NCBI GenBank assembly: GCA_018806915.1 | Contig: JAGKQI010000040.1 | Location: 124,001-188,000 of the forward strand | DNA length: 64,000 bases | Direction: 5' to 3' | Source: Phytophthora colocasiae | Taxonomy: Eukaryota > Oomycota > Peronosporomycetes > Peronosporales > Peronosporaceae | Shown here: positions 10,320 through 18,331 of the stretch, piece by piece | How positions within the stretch are numbered: position 1 is the stretch's first letter | How the letters are laid out: the number at the start of each line of letters is the position of its first letter | Position numbers and translations under genes: made by a program | The notes under the pieces: model-generated | The model's database searches: none | What the model was told of the DNA's origin: nothing | The model's input: only the letters and a program-made list of their open reading frames with translations

Positions 10320-12896
10320 CTATGTACGCATCAACCTGAACGTTTGTCGAGGTGGATCCACCCTTCGGTGTCTCTTTGCAGGTGGGGACTGTGTGCTCCG
10401 CAATGTGTGTCCCGATTTCAGTCTTATCTTCGTGTTCCTTCTCCTGTACCCTGGGAACTGTAGGTATTGGTGGATGTACATTTGGGTGGGGAGCTTACCT
10501 CCCTCTGGAGCCGTCTGCATCCTAGCTCCGACTGTCTGCGACTGCTCCAAACTCTCGACTTGCCTTCGTATCTTGTTTCCTCGCCCAGCCCATAGAGCCT
10601 TTTCTTCACTCGGCCACTCCTCCGGAGCCCGCCGTTTTGGCGAAGAGGAATGACATCTCAGGTTGCCTGTCGATACTTCCTGTGGGTGCTGCTCCTGCTC
10701 GTCCATTTGTGCCTTGCTTCCATTCTCACTCCTCGCACGTCGAGCGGTCGAGGCTTTGGCGCCCGATCTCCTTCCTCTACTGCCAGACCGCAGAGACCCT
10801 GCAGGTTGGAATTGCCCCACTACACGCTTTGTCGGAGACCGACCTCTAATTGGACTGTTCATCTTGGATGCTGTCCCCAGGTGAAAAGTCCTCGCCGTAA
10901 TTTTGGCTGGTTCTTTCGTGAGGGGTCCCTGTCGCTCCTCCGGTCGTCCTTCTTCCTCACCCCCGACGTCCATGTCCTCTGACTGATCGACCTTTGTTGG
11001 AGACCTCAACTGCTCCCAGTCCGCTGGCAGCCTGGGCCCATCGGGACTTCTCGAATACACACATCTCGCCGGTGATCTCGTCCGCTGTCTGCTTAGTTTC
11101 TGCTTGCCTCCTGTCGACTCTCCCTCCATGACGCTGGCTGGGGAGCCCAGAAGCGTCCTTAGCTGCTGTAGTGTGCGCGGAATTACCGTCTCCAACCGAC
11201 CCCCACTCTCCCCGCTTCGTTCCGATGGTAGTGTGTCGTTGAGGACCAGCATGTGGGTCTTCCGTGTCCCCTCAACCTCTGCCGTCTCTGCCTTGCAAAA
11301 TTTGGTTGGGTGCTCCGGGGATAAACAACGCCTACAAGGCCAATTTACCCGGACATCGTGATGCTTGATAACGAGTTCAGCTCCTCCGCATCGGATGATC
11401 GACAGGTCCTTCAGCTTTTTCGGGCACGCCTGCGCCTTGATGCTCACTATCCATTGCTTGTCATTCAAACCATAACCGGCCGTGCTCGTGTGACTCATTT
11501 CCTGGACGTTCAACTCCAGTTTGGCGGTGAGAATCCAATGAAGATCCTGGGAAGTTACGATGCCACACCTCGCCTCCGCCGTGAGAAAATAGTAGTCCAG
11601 TCTGACTACCTCCTTTGAGATTTTCGCTCGTTCCCGCTGTTGTTCGTAATCCACCAAAGTCAGGAGCTTTCCAGCCATCGGAATTTTCCAATTGACCCAG
11701 CGAGCCGCCGATTGCTTACCCTTGAACGTGACGGTCACCAAGCGCGATGACATGTCCACTGTTATGCGAGAGATGTCCTGTTTGAACTGATGAACCTCTT
11801 GTTTCTGGGCTTCTGCCGCTTCCGCTCCTGCTTGAATGTGGCTCAATATAATCTGCTTTGTTAGTCCCTCGCCGAAGCGCTGCCCCGGAGCTAGATGAGC
11901 ATATAGGGGGTATTCCAGCGCCAGAAAGATGTCCGTAAACCGCGCTAATTCTCCAGCTGTCATGGATTGGAGCAAAAAGGGTGGTGGCGCAGGTACTTCC
12001 AGCTCATGATTGAGAATCGCTAATAGCGCCTGATCCTCCTCTTGGGTCCTCTGCCGGAGTGTTGTCAACGCTACAGCTGGCGCTATACAAAGCTCCCTCA
12101 GTTTCATTTGCTCCTGTGAAAGAGCCTTAGAACCATGTGGCCCCCTGGAAACCGCTCGAAGATATGATCCTGGATCCATAGGGTTGCTTTCCTCGTGTGG
12201 CGCACCACGCGGATCAGGTTCAAAGTGAATGAAGCGCATCCGCATCTCTACTTCACTCTGTGGCAATTTTTCCAATAACATCCATGTTTTCAGGAGACCT
12301 GCAAACTTGGTAAGGTGGCTTGAGTTGTTGAGATCCCAATAGCTCTTAATGCCCTTATATTTCTCTTGTTGTGCTGGCGTAGCGACATCCGTCCAGCTAC
12401 TCCTTAATTCGTGCTCGTTGAATTGCATTCCCTCCCTCAACATTTTGGTCCGGAATGCACGGAACCTCCTTTCAATTGCAAGATCCCTCAGACGCAGAAC
12501 GGTCTGAAAGTTGTAGTGCATAGGGGCATCTTGCTCCAGATAAACGTACAATTGCTTGAAGGCTGCTTTTCCATCTCCTTGTTCCACCTGTCGTGCATTG
12601 CCTTCACGTGTCATCTCATTCAGTTTTTTGACTCGTGGTTTGCGTTGTGGGGATAAATTCCCTTGGCCGCGCGCCCCACCCTCGTGCTTTACAGCTGACG
12701 CAGTCGTGCCTTCCCCCGCGACCTCTACCATCGCTGCTGCTTTTTTAGCTTTCTTGCCCACCTTGTGCCAGCCCTCGCCATTGTCGCTCTCAGTTACTCG
12801 ATCACCCAGCGTCACGTCGCTGGGGCTTTCGTGCGTGTGTCCATTGCGACCAGCTTCTCCTGCCTGCTCCTTGGCTTCGCCACCTTCCGCGCTCAT
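10320..12896 (-). CDS. LINE ORF1, gag-like RNA-binding protein
   Basis: The 858-codon frame starts at ATG 12896 near the 5' end of the element. It has an acidic/charged N-terminus, a long helical middle, a CX2CX4HX4C zinc knuckle CRRCLSPEHPTKFC (about residues 530-543) and a basic Ser/Arg-rich C-terminus (SPTKRVVGQF, RSGSRGRRSGAK). This is the architecture of LINE ORF1 proteins that coat element RNA. No internal stops or shifts are visible, so this gene is intact. Its 3' end overlaps the OTU frame in a different phase. Confidence 0.85.
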   Translation of the reverse strand: MSAEGGEAKEQAGEAGRNGHTHESPSDVTLGDRVTESDNGEGWHKVGKKAKKAAAMVEVAGEGTTASAVKHEGGARGQGNLSPQRKPRVKKLNEMTREGNARQVEQGDGKAAFKQLYVYLEQDAPMHYNFQTVLRLRDLAIERRFRAFRTKMLREGMQFNEHELRSSWTDVATPAQQEKYKGIKSYWDLNNSSHLTKFAGLLKTWMLLEKLPQSEVEMRMRFIHFEPDPRGAPHEESNPMDPGSYLRAVSRGPHGSKALSQEQMKLRELCIAPAVALTTLRQRTQEEDQALLAILNHELEVPAPPPFLLQSMTAGELARFTDIFLALEYPLYAHLAPGQRFGEGLTKQIILSHIQAGAEAAEAQKQEVHQFKQDISRITVDMSSRLVTVTFKGKQSAARWVNWKIPMAGKLLTLVDYEQQRERAKISKEVVRLDYYFLTAEARCGIVTSQDLHWILTAKLELNVQEMSHTSTAGYGLNDKQWIVSIKAQACPKKLKDLSIIRCGGAELVIKHHDVRVNWPCRRCLSPEHPTKFCKAETAEVEGTRKTHMLVLNDTLPSERSGESGGRLETVIPRTLQQLRTLLGSPASVMEGESTGGKQKLSRQRTRSPARCVYSRSPDGPRLPADWEQLRSPTKVDQSEDMDVGGEEEGRPEERQGPLTKEPAKITARTFHLGTASKMNSPIRGRSPTKRVVGQFQPAGSLRSGSRGRRSGAKASTARRARSENGSKAQMDEQEQHPQEVSTGNLRCHSSSPKRRAPEEWPSEEKALWAGRGNKIRRQVESLEQSQTVGARMQTAPEGGKLPTQMYIHQYLQFPGYRRRNTKIRLKSGHTLRSTQSPPAKRHRRVDPPRQTFRLMRT

Positions 12897-13048
12897 GGGC
12901 CAGTAAGTGCCGACTCTTCGCCTGTTAGACTTAAAGATTGTATACCTGGGGTTTCTGGGCCTTCCAACCGCCCCCCCGATGCAATTTGCTGTCGCTACCC
13001 TGGTCTTGATCCCGGAGGTCTTGAGCAGGCGCCGCTAAATTGGGAAGT

Positions 13049-13063
13049 GACAGCCATCATGTA
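13049..13063. repeat. LINE target-site duplication, right copy
   Basis: Exact copy of GACAGCCATCATGTA at 3164-3178. It borders the 5' end of the LINE, and the following bases resume the EF-hand protein gene. Confidence 0.93.
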
Positions 13064-13120
13064 CAGAGCAGTCACCTCCAGCAAGGACACAGCGATATTG
13101 ATGACCAGAACGTAGCCACT
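13064..13120 (-). pseudogene. EF-hand membrane protein, middle 19 codons between two insertions
   Basis: This 57-base island reads a hydrophobic segment SGYVLVINIAVSLLEVTALY in the minus direction. On its left the LINE duplication connects in frame to MMAVACAFRL at 3178. On its right the GAGGC duplication (13121-13125/23116-23120) connects in frame to DDVLGL at 23116. It therefore encodes most of one transmembrane helix of the split protein. Confidence 0.9.
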
Positions 13121-13125
13121 GAGGC
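13121..13125. repeat. Gypsy array target-site duplication, left copy (GAGGC)
   Basis: GAGGC precedes the first LTR and recurs at 23116-23120 after the third LTR. No such duplication flanks the middle LTR. One integration event for the whole array is implied. Confidence 0.9.
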
Positions 13126-13333
13126 TGTGGCCAGCCCTGGCCGATCTCGTGTCCGCCGCCATGCATGTTGCAAATCTAGGGCAAAGCACAAGTTGGTGCT
13201 TGGAGTTCTAGAATGCGTATTCTAGAAGCTGTACGAGTTCGTAGACGTGGCCTAGAAGCAAGGCCAAGCAGTACTTAGAGCTTTGAGATAACCAACACAA
13301 TTCAATTTGCTTTCCTTTGTACTGGAGACCACA
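13126..13333 (+). repeat. LTR 1 of gypsy array
   Basis: A 208 bp terminal repeat with TG...CA ends. It includes a short hairpin CTAGAATGCGTATTCTAG at about 13209-13226. It should hold the promoter for the first unit. I could not define a primer-binding site directly after it. Confidence 0.93.
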
Positions 13334-13440
13334 AAGTATACTTTCTGGAGGAACCAGAAGCCGCGGCAAGAGGAAGAAGCGGGCCGACCGCTGTATTTCA
13401 AGTCGACCTGCAAGGCGTGAAGCCAAACAATACAAGCAAC

Positions 13441-15981
13441 ATGGCTACAGACGTGGACGGGGACGTTGAAATGACCGTTCCGCAACCGGTATTTGAGGTA
13501 GTTCAGCCTCCGAGCCTGAGTGCCTGGGACCAGGCGTCGCTAATAGCCTGGGTGAGGCAGCGCCGCCAGTATGAAGCCAAGATTCGCAACCGCTGCTCTG
13601 TGACTGGTGAGCAATATGATCACATTGTCACCTCGATCCGCAACTCGATCGAACCACGCATCTTGGACCACCTTGCTCGCTTCGTGCTGAAGAAGCGAGT
13701 GGCTGACGTGACCGATGAAGACCTCGGCCTGGCGATTACACGGCGTTGCTCATCGCTGCAGAACAGCCACATCCCAGACATGGATCAGCTCTTCAAAGAC
13801 AAACTGAAGATGGACCTTAGGATTGAGGACACCGAAGCTCGTGTGGTAGATTATTTCGTGCTATTTGATAAGATCGTGGAGGATCATGGTCTAGGTGGAA
13901 TTCTGGGCAGTGGTCGTGAAAATGAACCGAATTATGACGAACGCATGAAGCTACGGTGCAAGTATTTGCTAAAGAATATTGCGCCCGATATGTTGAAGCT
14001 GGAGATGGAGCGCCTAACCATCGCCAAACCAGTCTTGAAGAAGGACGACATCGCGCTCTACGAGGCGTTAGTGGAACGTGCCCGTGAGCAGCAGCATTAT
14101 CATAGACTCTCCAAAGAAATCAAGCAAGTGGATAAGACTTCTATCAACCCGAGGACAAACAGCAGCAGCAAGAAACCGGCATCTTCGTTCAAGAGCAAAG
14201 TCTCGCAGAATCAGCAGCAAGCAGGCAGCAAGAGTAACCAGAAAGCGCCTGAAGATGCGAAACCACGCGCTCCGCCGCGCGATGGTTGTCTCGTGTGCAA
14301 GGGAGCACACTGGGCGAAAGATTGCCCCACTGCTAGCGAAGAGGAGAAGGCAGCAGCTTTAAAACGCATGAATGATATGAGGAACCAGCGCTTACGTGCA
14401 AAGACTGTAAGATCAATGGTGCAGCCCGGTGATCGTGCTGCCATTTTGAATGGAAAGTTGGAAGTTCCTTTCCGGGCAGATACCGGTGCAGACTACGACG
14501 TAATTACACGCCGCCTAGTGCAGGAGATTACTAAACTGGATGCTGAACTCGAGGTGAAGAAGCTAGCAGTACCCATGGAAGTTGAAGTGGCTGATGGACG
14601 AGTTGTGCAATGCAACGAACAATGTGAAGTAGACGTCCAGCTATTAACGGCTGCTGGACCGGTAAATTTGCGCAGAGTGCAATGTTTGGTGATTGAAGGC
14701 GACGCGGACGAGTTTTTGCTTGGTGATCGGACGTTAAAGTCGCTCGGAATCAATGTTGATCAGCTACTAGAACAACTTGCGGCCAAAGTCGGCCCAGATG
14801 ATGATGTGGATGACATTCCAGAGGATGATATTGTAGGCGAGACAACTCAATCGGAGATAATGGAACGCCTTGATGTCATGATAGACGATGCGGTGAAGGC
14901 GGGATTTCCGCAAGAATTGGTGAAAGCGCTACGGGAAGCAGCAACGGATGAGTTAGATCTATGGAGAACAAAGTTAGGTGCGGACCCGCCGGCAAAACTT
15001 GAACCACTGCGCGTTGTCCTGGTCGATGGCTCTGCGCCATATCGAACGAAGCCTCGACAATACTCCGAGGCAAAAACCAAGTTCCTTCGGGAATATGGCC
15101 GTCAACTGGAAGAGTTTGAGCTCGTGGTACGCAACAATCAGAGCCGGTGGGCATGTGCTGCCATTCCGGTTCGCAAGAAGGGTCCCATCGAAGACTTTCG
15201 CTGCGCTACCGATTACCGTCCGGTTAACAAGCGCACTGTCCCCATCGCTGGGGCAATGCCGAATCTCCTCGTGGTGATTGCGAAGGTCAAAGGTGCTTGT
15301 TTCTTCGCAACATTTGATCTCTTTAAGGGATTCTGGCAGCTATTGCTGCACCCTGACTGCCGTGAATTTTTCAGCTTCATTACGAATGATACTGTGTACA
15401 CACCCACGCGGGTGCCACAGGGCCACCGACTCGCCAATCCACTTCCAAACCAAATGCAGGAGGTCTTTCGTGACATGCTGTATGACAACGTGCTGATCTG
15501 GGTGGACGACATCGTTGTGTTCGCCAAGACAGCGGAAGAATTCATTGCAGTGCTTCGGAAGTTCTTTGCTCGGCTCCGAGAGTTCGGATTGAAGCTCAAT
15601 GCCAACAAGAGCTGCCTATTTGCACGTGAGATTGCATGGTGTGGACGGCTAATTGATGGTGAGGGCGTCCGCCATGATCCGGAGCGAGTTGCTGCGTTGT
15701 GTTCACTACCGCTTCCAGCCACGGCGGCTGATTTACAGAAGCTACTCTGTGCAGCCAATTGGCTACGTGAGTCCATTGTGCAGTTTGCCCAGTTCGCAGC
15801 TCCGCTTCAAGTGAAATTAGAGAAGGCCTTTGATGGACACAGTCGAAAGAAGCGCTACGCAGAAGGACTCACGCTCACGTGGACGTCGGACGAGCAGACT
15901 CAATACCGAGAGTTCCTTGACTGTGTGGCCTGGTCAACGAGACTAGCGTTACCGAGTGAGACGGCTACCGTGTGTGTGTGA
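13441..15981 (+). CDS. Gypsy unit 1: gag-protease-reverse transcriptase
   Basis: From ATG 13441 (MATDVDGDVEMT) the frame runs 846 codons. It encodes a capsid-like region, a zinc knuckle CLVCKGAHWAKDC (CX2CX3HX4C, near 14287-14325), a protease active site FRADTGADYDVI and an RT with FATFDLFKGFWQL and the active-site box LIWVDDIVVFA. In the region 15418-15457 the usual small-residue/F-Q motif appears only in another frame, so a pair of compensating indels probably garbles about 13 codons of RT. The frame ends at TGA 15979-15981 inside a GT-repeat, where RNase H takes over in a different phase. Confidence 0.85.
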   Translation: MATDVDGDVEMTVPQPVFEVVQPPSLSAWDQASLIAWVRQRRQYEAKIRNRCSVTGEQYDHIVTSIRNSIEPRILDHLARFVLKKRVADVTDEDLGLAITRRCSSLQNSHIPDMDQLFKDKLKMDLRIEDTEARVVDYFVLFDKIVEDHGLGGILGSGRENEPNYDERMKLRCKYLLKNIAPDMLKLEMERLTIAKPVLKKDDIALYEALVERAREQQHYHRLSKEIKQVDKTSINPRTNSSSKKPASSFKSKVSQNQQQAGSKSNQKAPEDAKPRAPPRDGCLVCKGAHWAKDCPTASEEEKAAALKRMNDMRNQRLRAKTVRSMVQPGDRAAILNGKLEVPFRADTGADYDVITRRLVQEITKLDAELEVKKLAVPMEVEVADGRVVQCNEQCEVDVQLLTAAGPVNLRRVQCLVIEGDADEFLLGDRTLKSLGINVDQLLEQLAAKVGPDDDVDDIPEDDIVGETTQSEIMERLDVMIDDAVKAGFPQELVKALREAATDELDLWRTKLGADPPAKLEPLRVVLVDGSAPYRTKPRQYSEAKTKFLREYGRQLEEFELVVRNNQSRWACAAIPVRKKGPIEDFRCATDYRPVNKRTVPIAGAMPNLLVVIAKVKGACFFATFDLFKGFWQLLLHPDCREFFSFITNDTVYTPTRVPQGHRLANPLPNQMQEVFRDMLYDNVLIWVDDIVVFAKTAEEFIAVLRKFFARLREFGLKLNANKSCLFAREIAWCGRLIDGEGVRHDPERVAALCSLPLPATAADLQKLLCAANWLRESIVQFAQFAAPLQVKLEKAFDGHSRKKRYAEGLTLTWTSDEQTQYREFLDCVAWSTRLALPSETATVCV

Positions 15982-17951
15982 CGACGGATGCTTCCGACCG
16001 AGGTTGGTCGCTAATCGTTTCTCAAGTGGAGATCTGGGACGATACTAAGAGTTTGACGGACCAACCTCATGAGCTTCTCATCTGCAAAGGCGGTATGTTT
16101 AAGGGAGCTCAGCTTCACTGGTCGATTGCAGAGAAGGAGGGGTACCCCATTATCAAGGCGGCCAAGGACTTAGAGTATTTGCTGCATCGAGCAGCAGGAT
16201 TTAAGCTGTTCTGCGATCACGCCAATTTGATCCAGATCTTCTGCCCCCACACTGAAATCCGCAAGCATGTGCGCGGGAAGCTACAACGTTGGGCCTTTAT
16301 GCTGTCGGACTATCGCTACGAAATTGAACATGTCAAGGGATCTGACAATGTGTGGGCAGACTTAGTGTCTCGCTGGCTTGTTCCCGCTGAAACACCTCAC
16401 GTTACAGTCAAAGCTGTTCGCACTCGGGGGTCTCGCGAAATCTCACGTCTTCGACCGCTCACTGATGAAACTTTCGTGTGGCCTTCGTTGGCACACGTTG
16501 AAGAAGCCCAGCGACGCTATCACCGCTTTGCGCCGTCTGGTGCTACTGAGTCGACCGTTTCGGGGACTATGCTTCTTCTAGTGGAGGGGAAGGTGTGGAT
16601 TCCCACTCAAGCAAAGGACCTGATCGCGCGGATTCTTGTCGTTGCTCACTGCGGCGTGAATGCACACCGAGGAGCCGACGTGATGCTTCGCCAGCTGCAG
16701 GCGCAGTACTGCATAAAGTCGATGGAAAAACTGGTGAAGGAATTCGTTGCAGGATGCTTACTGTGTAAGCATATCAAGGGCAGCCGACTCATACAAAGGC
16801 CATGGAGTGAGCAGCGTGACCCAGCAGGGCGCAACGAGGTACTGCATTTCGACTTCCTGTTCATGGGAGATTCGTACGGAAGCACGCGCTATTTACTAGT
16901 TCTGAAGGATGAATTAACTCATTACTGTGAGTTAGTGCCAAGCGATTCCCCTACAAGCTCAGTGACAGTGGCAGCTATACTGGACTGGGCAAAACGTTTT
17001 GGACTGCCAGCGATGTGGGTATCCGACAACGGAACTCATTTCAAGAATGAGCTGATGGAAAACCTGCGGGAGCGATTGAAGGCATTGCACACGTTCGCGC
17101 CGGTGTATACTCCGTGGGTAAACGGCACAGTTGAGCGCCTCAACCGAGACATCCTCCAAGTTGTCAGGGCGCTTCTATTGGAATATCAACTTGACACCAA
17201 AAGCTGGGAGCATTTGATGCCTCTTGTACAGGCGAACTTAAACCAGACACCTGTGAATTCACTCGGTGGGAAGGCACCACTGGAGCTTTTTACAGGCCTC
17301 CAAGTGCCAACGCAGCTAGACACGGTATTGCTACCCCGTACGATGCAGACCAAGGACAAGTTGATGAAGATTAGCCTGGAGACTGTGGACGAGGAGCTTG
17401 AGACGTTGCGTGATAGCCTACAATCGATGCATCAAGAGGTTGTGGACCGAAAAGAGAAGACTAGACTCTACCAGAAAATGGCTAAAGAAGGGAAACTCGA
17501 GAACTTCAGCGTCGGAGACTATGTACTTTGGTCCCGAGTCGACGAGCGACTGCGGGGCAATAAGCTGATGGTGCGTTGGGTGGGTCCTTATCGCGTGACT
17601 ACAGCCAACCAGTATTCTTTCACTATTGAGCACCTCCTTACTGGGGATTCCTTTGAAGTACACGGATCTAGACTCAAGTACTACGACGACGCGAGCATGG
17701 ATGTCGATGAGGAAGTTCTGGAACACGTTGCGAAGCAAGGCATCGTTCTCGGCGTCGAGTGTTTCCGTGGCCATCGCTACAATACCGCGACGAAACAGTG
17801 GGAACTTCTAGTATCCTGGCGAGGCCTACAGGACATTGAAGACTCATGGGAGCCACTTCAAGCAATGCAGCGTGACGTTCCTAACCTAGTGGCTACCTAC
17901 GCAGAGCACCAAGCCGATGAAGAGTTCCTTGCTCAACTAGACGAAGCCTGA
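15972..17951 (+). CDS. Gypsy unit 1: RNase H-integrase-chromodomain
   Basis: The frame opens within the GT repeat and reads VTTDASDRGW (RNase H first Asp), the zinc-binding HHCC region of integrase (with CLLCKHIKGSRL), catalytic blocks LHFDFLFMGDS, WVSDNGTHFKNE and WVNGTVERLNRD (D, D, E), then a chromodomain-like C-terminus with WELLVSWRGLQDIEDSWEPL. It is continuous with no stops. There is no independent ATG near its start, so expression needs fusion to the upstream frame. Loss of one GT unit from the junction would make a single polyprotein. Confidence 0.85.
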   Translation: MCVTTDASDRGWSLIVSQVEIWDDTKSLTDQPHELLICKGGMFKGAQLHWSIAEKEGYPIIKAAKDLEYLLHRAAGFKLFCDHANLIQIFCPHTEIRKHVRGKLQRWAFMLSDYRYEIEHVKGSDNVWADLVSRWLVPAETPHVTVKAVRTRGSREISRLRPLTDETFVWPSLAHVEEAQRRYHRFAPSGATESTVSGTMLLLVEGKVWIPTQAKDLIARILVVAHCGVNAHRGADVMLRQLQAQYCIKSMEKLVKEFVAGCLLCKHIKGSRLIQRPWSEQRDPAGRNEVLHFDFLFMGDSYGSTRYLLVLKDELTHYCELVPSDSPTSSVTVAAILDWAKRFGLPAMWVSDNGTHFKNELMENLRERLKALHTFAPVYTPWVNGTVERLNRDILQVVRALLLEYQLDTKSWEHLMPLVQANLNQTPVNSLGGKAPLELFTGLQVPTQLDTVLLPRTMQTKDKLMKISLETVDEELETLRDSLQSMHQEVVDRKEKTRLYQKMAKEGKLENFSVGDYVLWSRVDERLRGNKLMVRWVGPYRVTTANQYSFTIEHLLTGDSFEVHGSRLKYYDDASMDVDEEVLEHVAKQGIVLGVECFRGHRYNTATKQWELLVSWRGLQDIEDSWEPLQAMQRDVPNLVATYAEHQADEEFLAQLDEA

Positions 17952-18016
17952 CACCCTCAAAACATCATCGCCCCGTGCGGTTACATATACAAGAGCGGCA
18001 GACTCTGGGGAGGCAG

Positions 18017-18224
18017 TGTGGCCAGCCCTGGCCGATCTCGTGTCCGCCGCCATGCATGTTGCAAATCTAGGGCAAAGCACAAGTTGGTGCTTGGAGTTCT
18101 AGAATGCGTATTCTAGAAGCTGTACGAGTTCGTAGACGTGGCCTAGAAGCAAGGCCAAGCAGTACTTAGAGCTTTGAGATAACCAACACAATTCAATTTG
18201 CTTTCCTTTGTACTGGAGACCACA
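18017..18224 (+). repeat. LTR 2 (shared middle LTR) of gypsy array
   Basis: 208 bp, same sequence as LTR 1. It is preceded by the purine-rich tract and serves both as 3' LTR of unit 1 and 5' LTR of unit 2. It lacks its own target duplication. Confidence 0.92.
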
Positions 18225-18331
18225 AAGTATACTTTCTGGAGGAACCAGAAGCCGCGGCAAGAGGAAGAAGCGGGCCGACCGCTGTATTTCAAGTCGACCT
18301 GCAAGGCGTGAAGCCAAACAATACAAGCAAC

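Larger units (their letters stand above)
3179..13048 (-). mobile_element. Non-LTR retrotransposon (LINE) with gag, OTU, EN, RT and RNase H
   Basis: The element is 9870 bp, including a 722 bp MITE insertion. On the minus strand it carries in order: a gag-like ORF with a CCHC knuckle, an overlapping reading frame with an OTU-type cysteine protease signature, and an apurinic-type endonuclease followed by reverse transcriptase and RNase H. The order gag-EN-RT-RH with a terminal RNase H is found in I/Tad-like LINE clades; clade assignment here is inference. The 15 bp duplication at both ends and the long 5' portion indicate a near full-length insertion. The 3' end (left side, near 3179) has no obvious poly(A). 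Coding damage seen: the MITE in the EN region and one in-frame TAG between RT and RNase H. Confidence 0.9.

Noticed and set aside
13441..15981. GTG at 13417 as gag start
   Set aside because: An ATG lies 24 bases downstream at 13441 and begins a sensible protein. The same reasoning applies to TTG/GTG openings of the EF-hand, G-patch, ankyrin and pectate lyase genes.
15961..15990. Programmed -1 frameshift in the gypsy element
   Set aside because: No heptameric slippery site and no clear downstream structure. A GT-unit length change is simpler, so it is kept only as a question.
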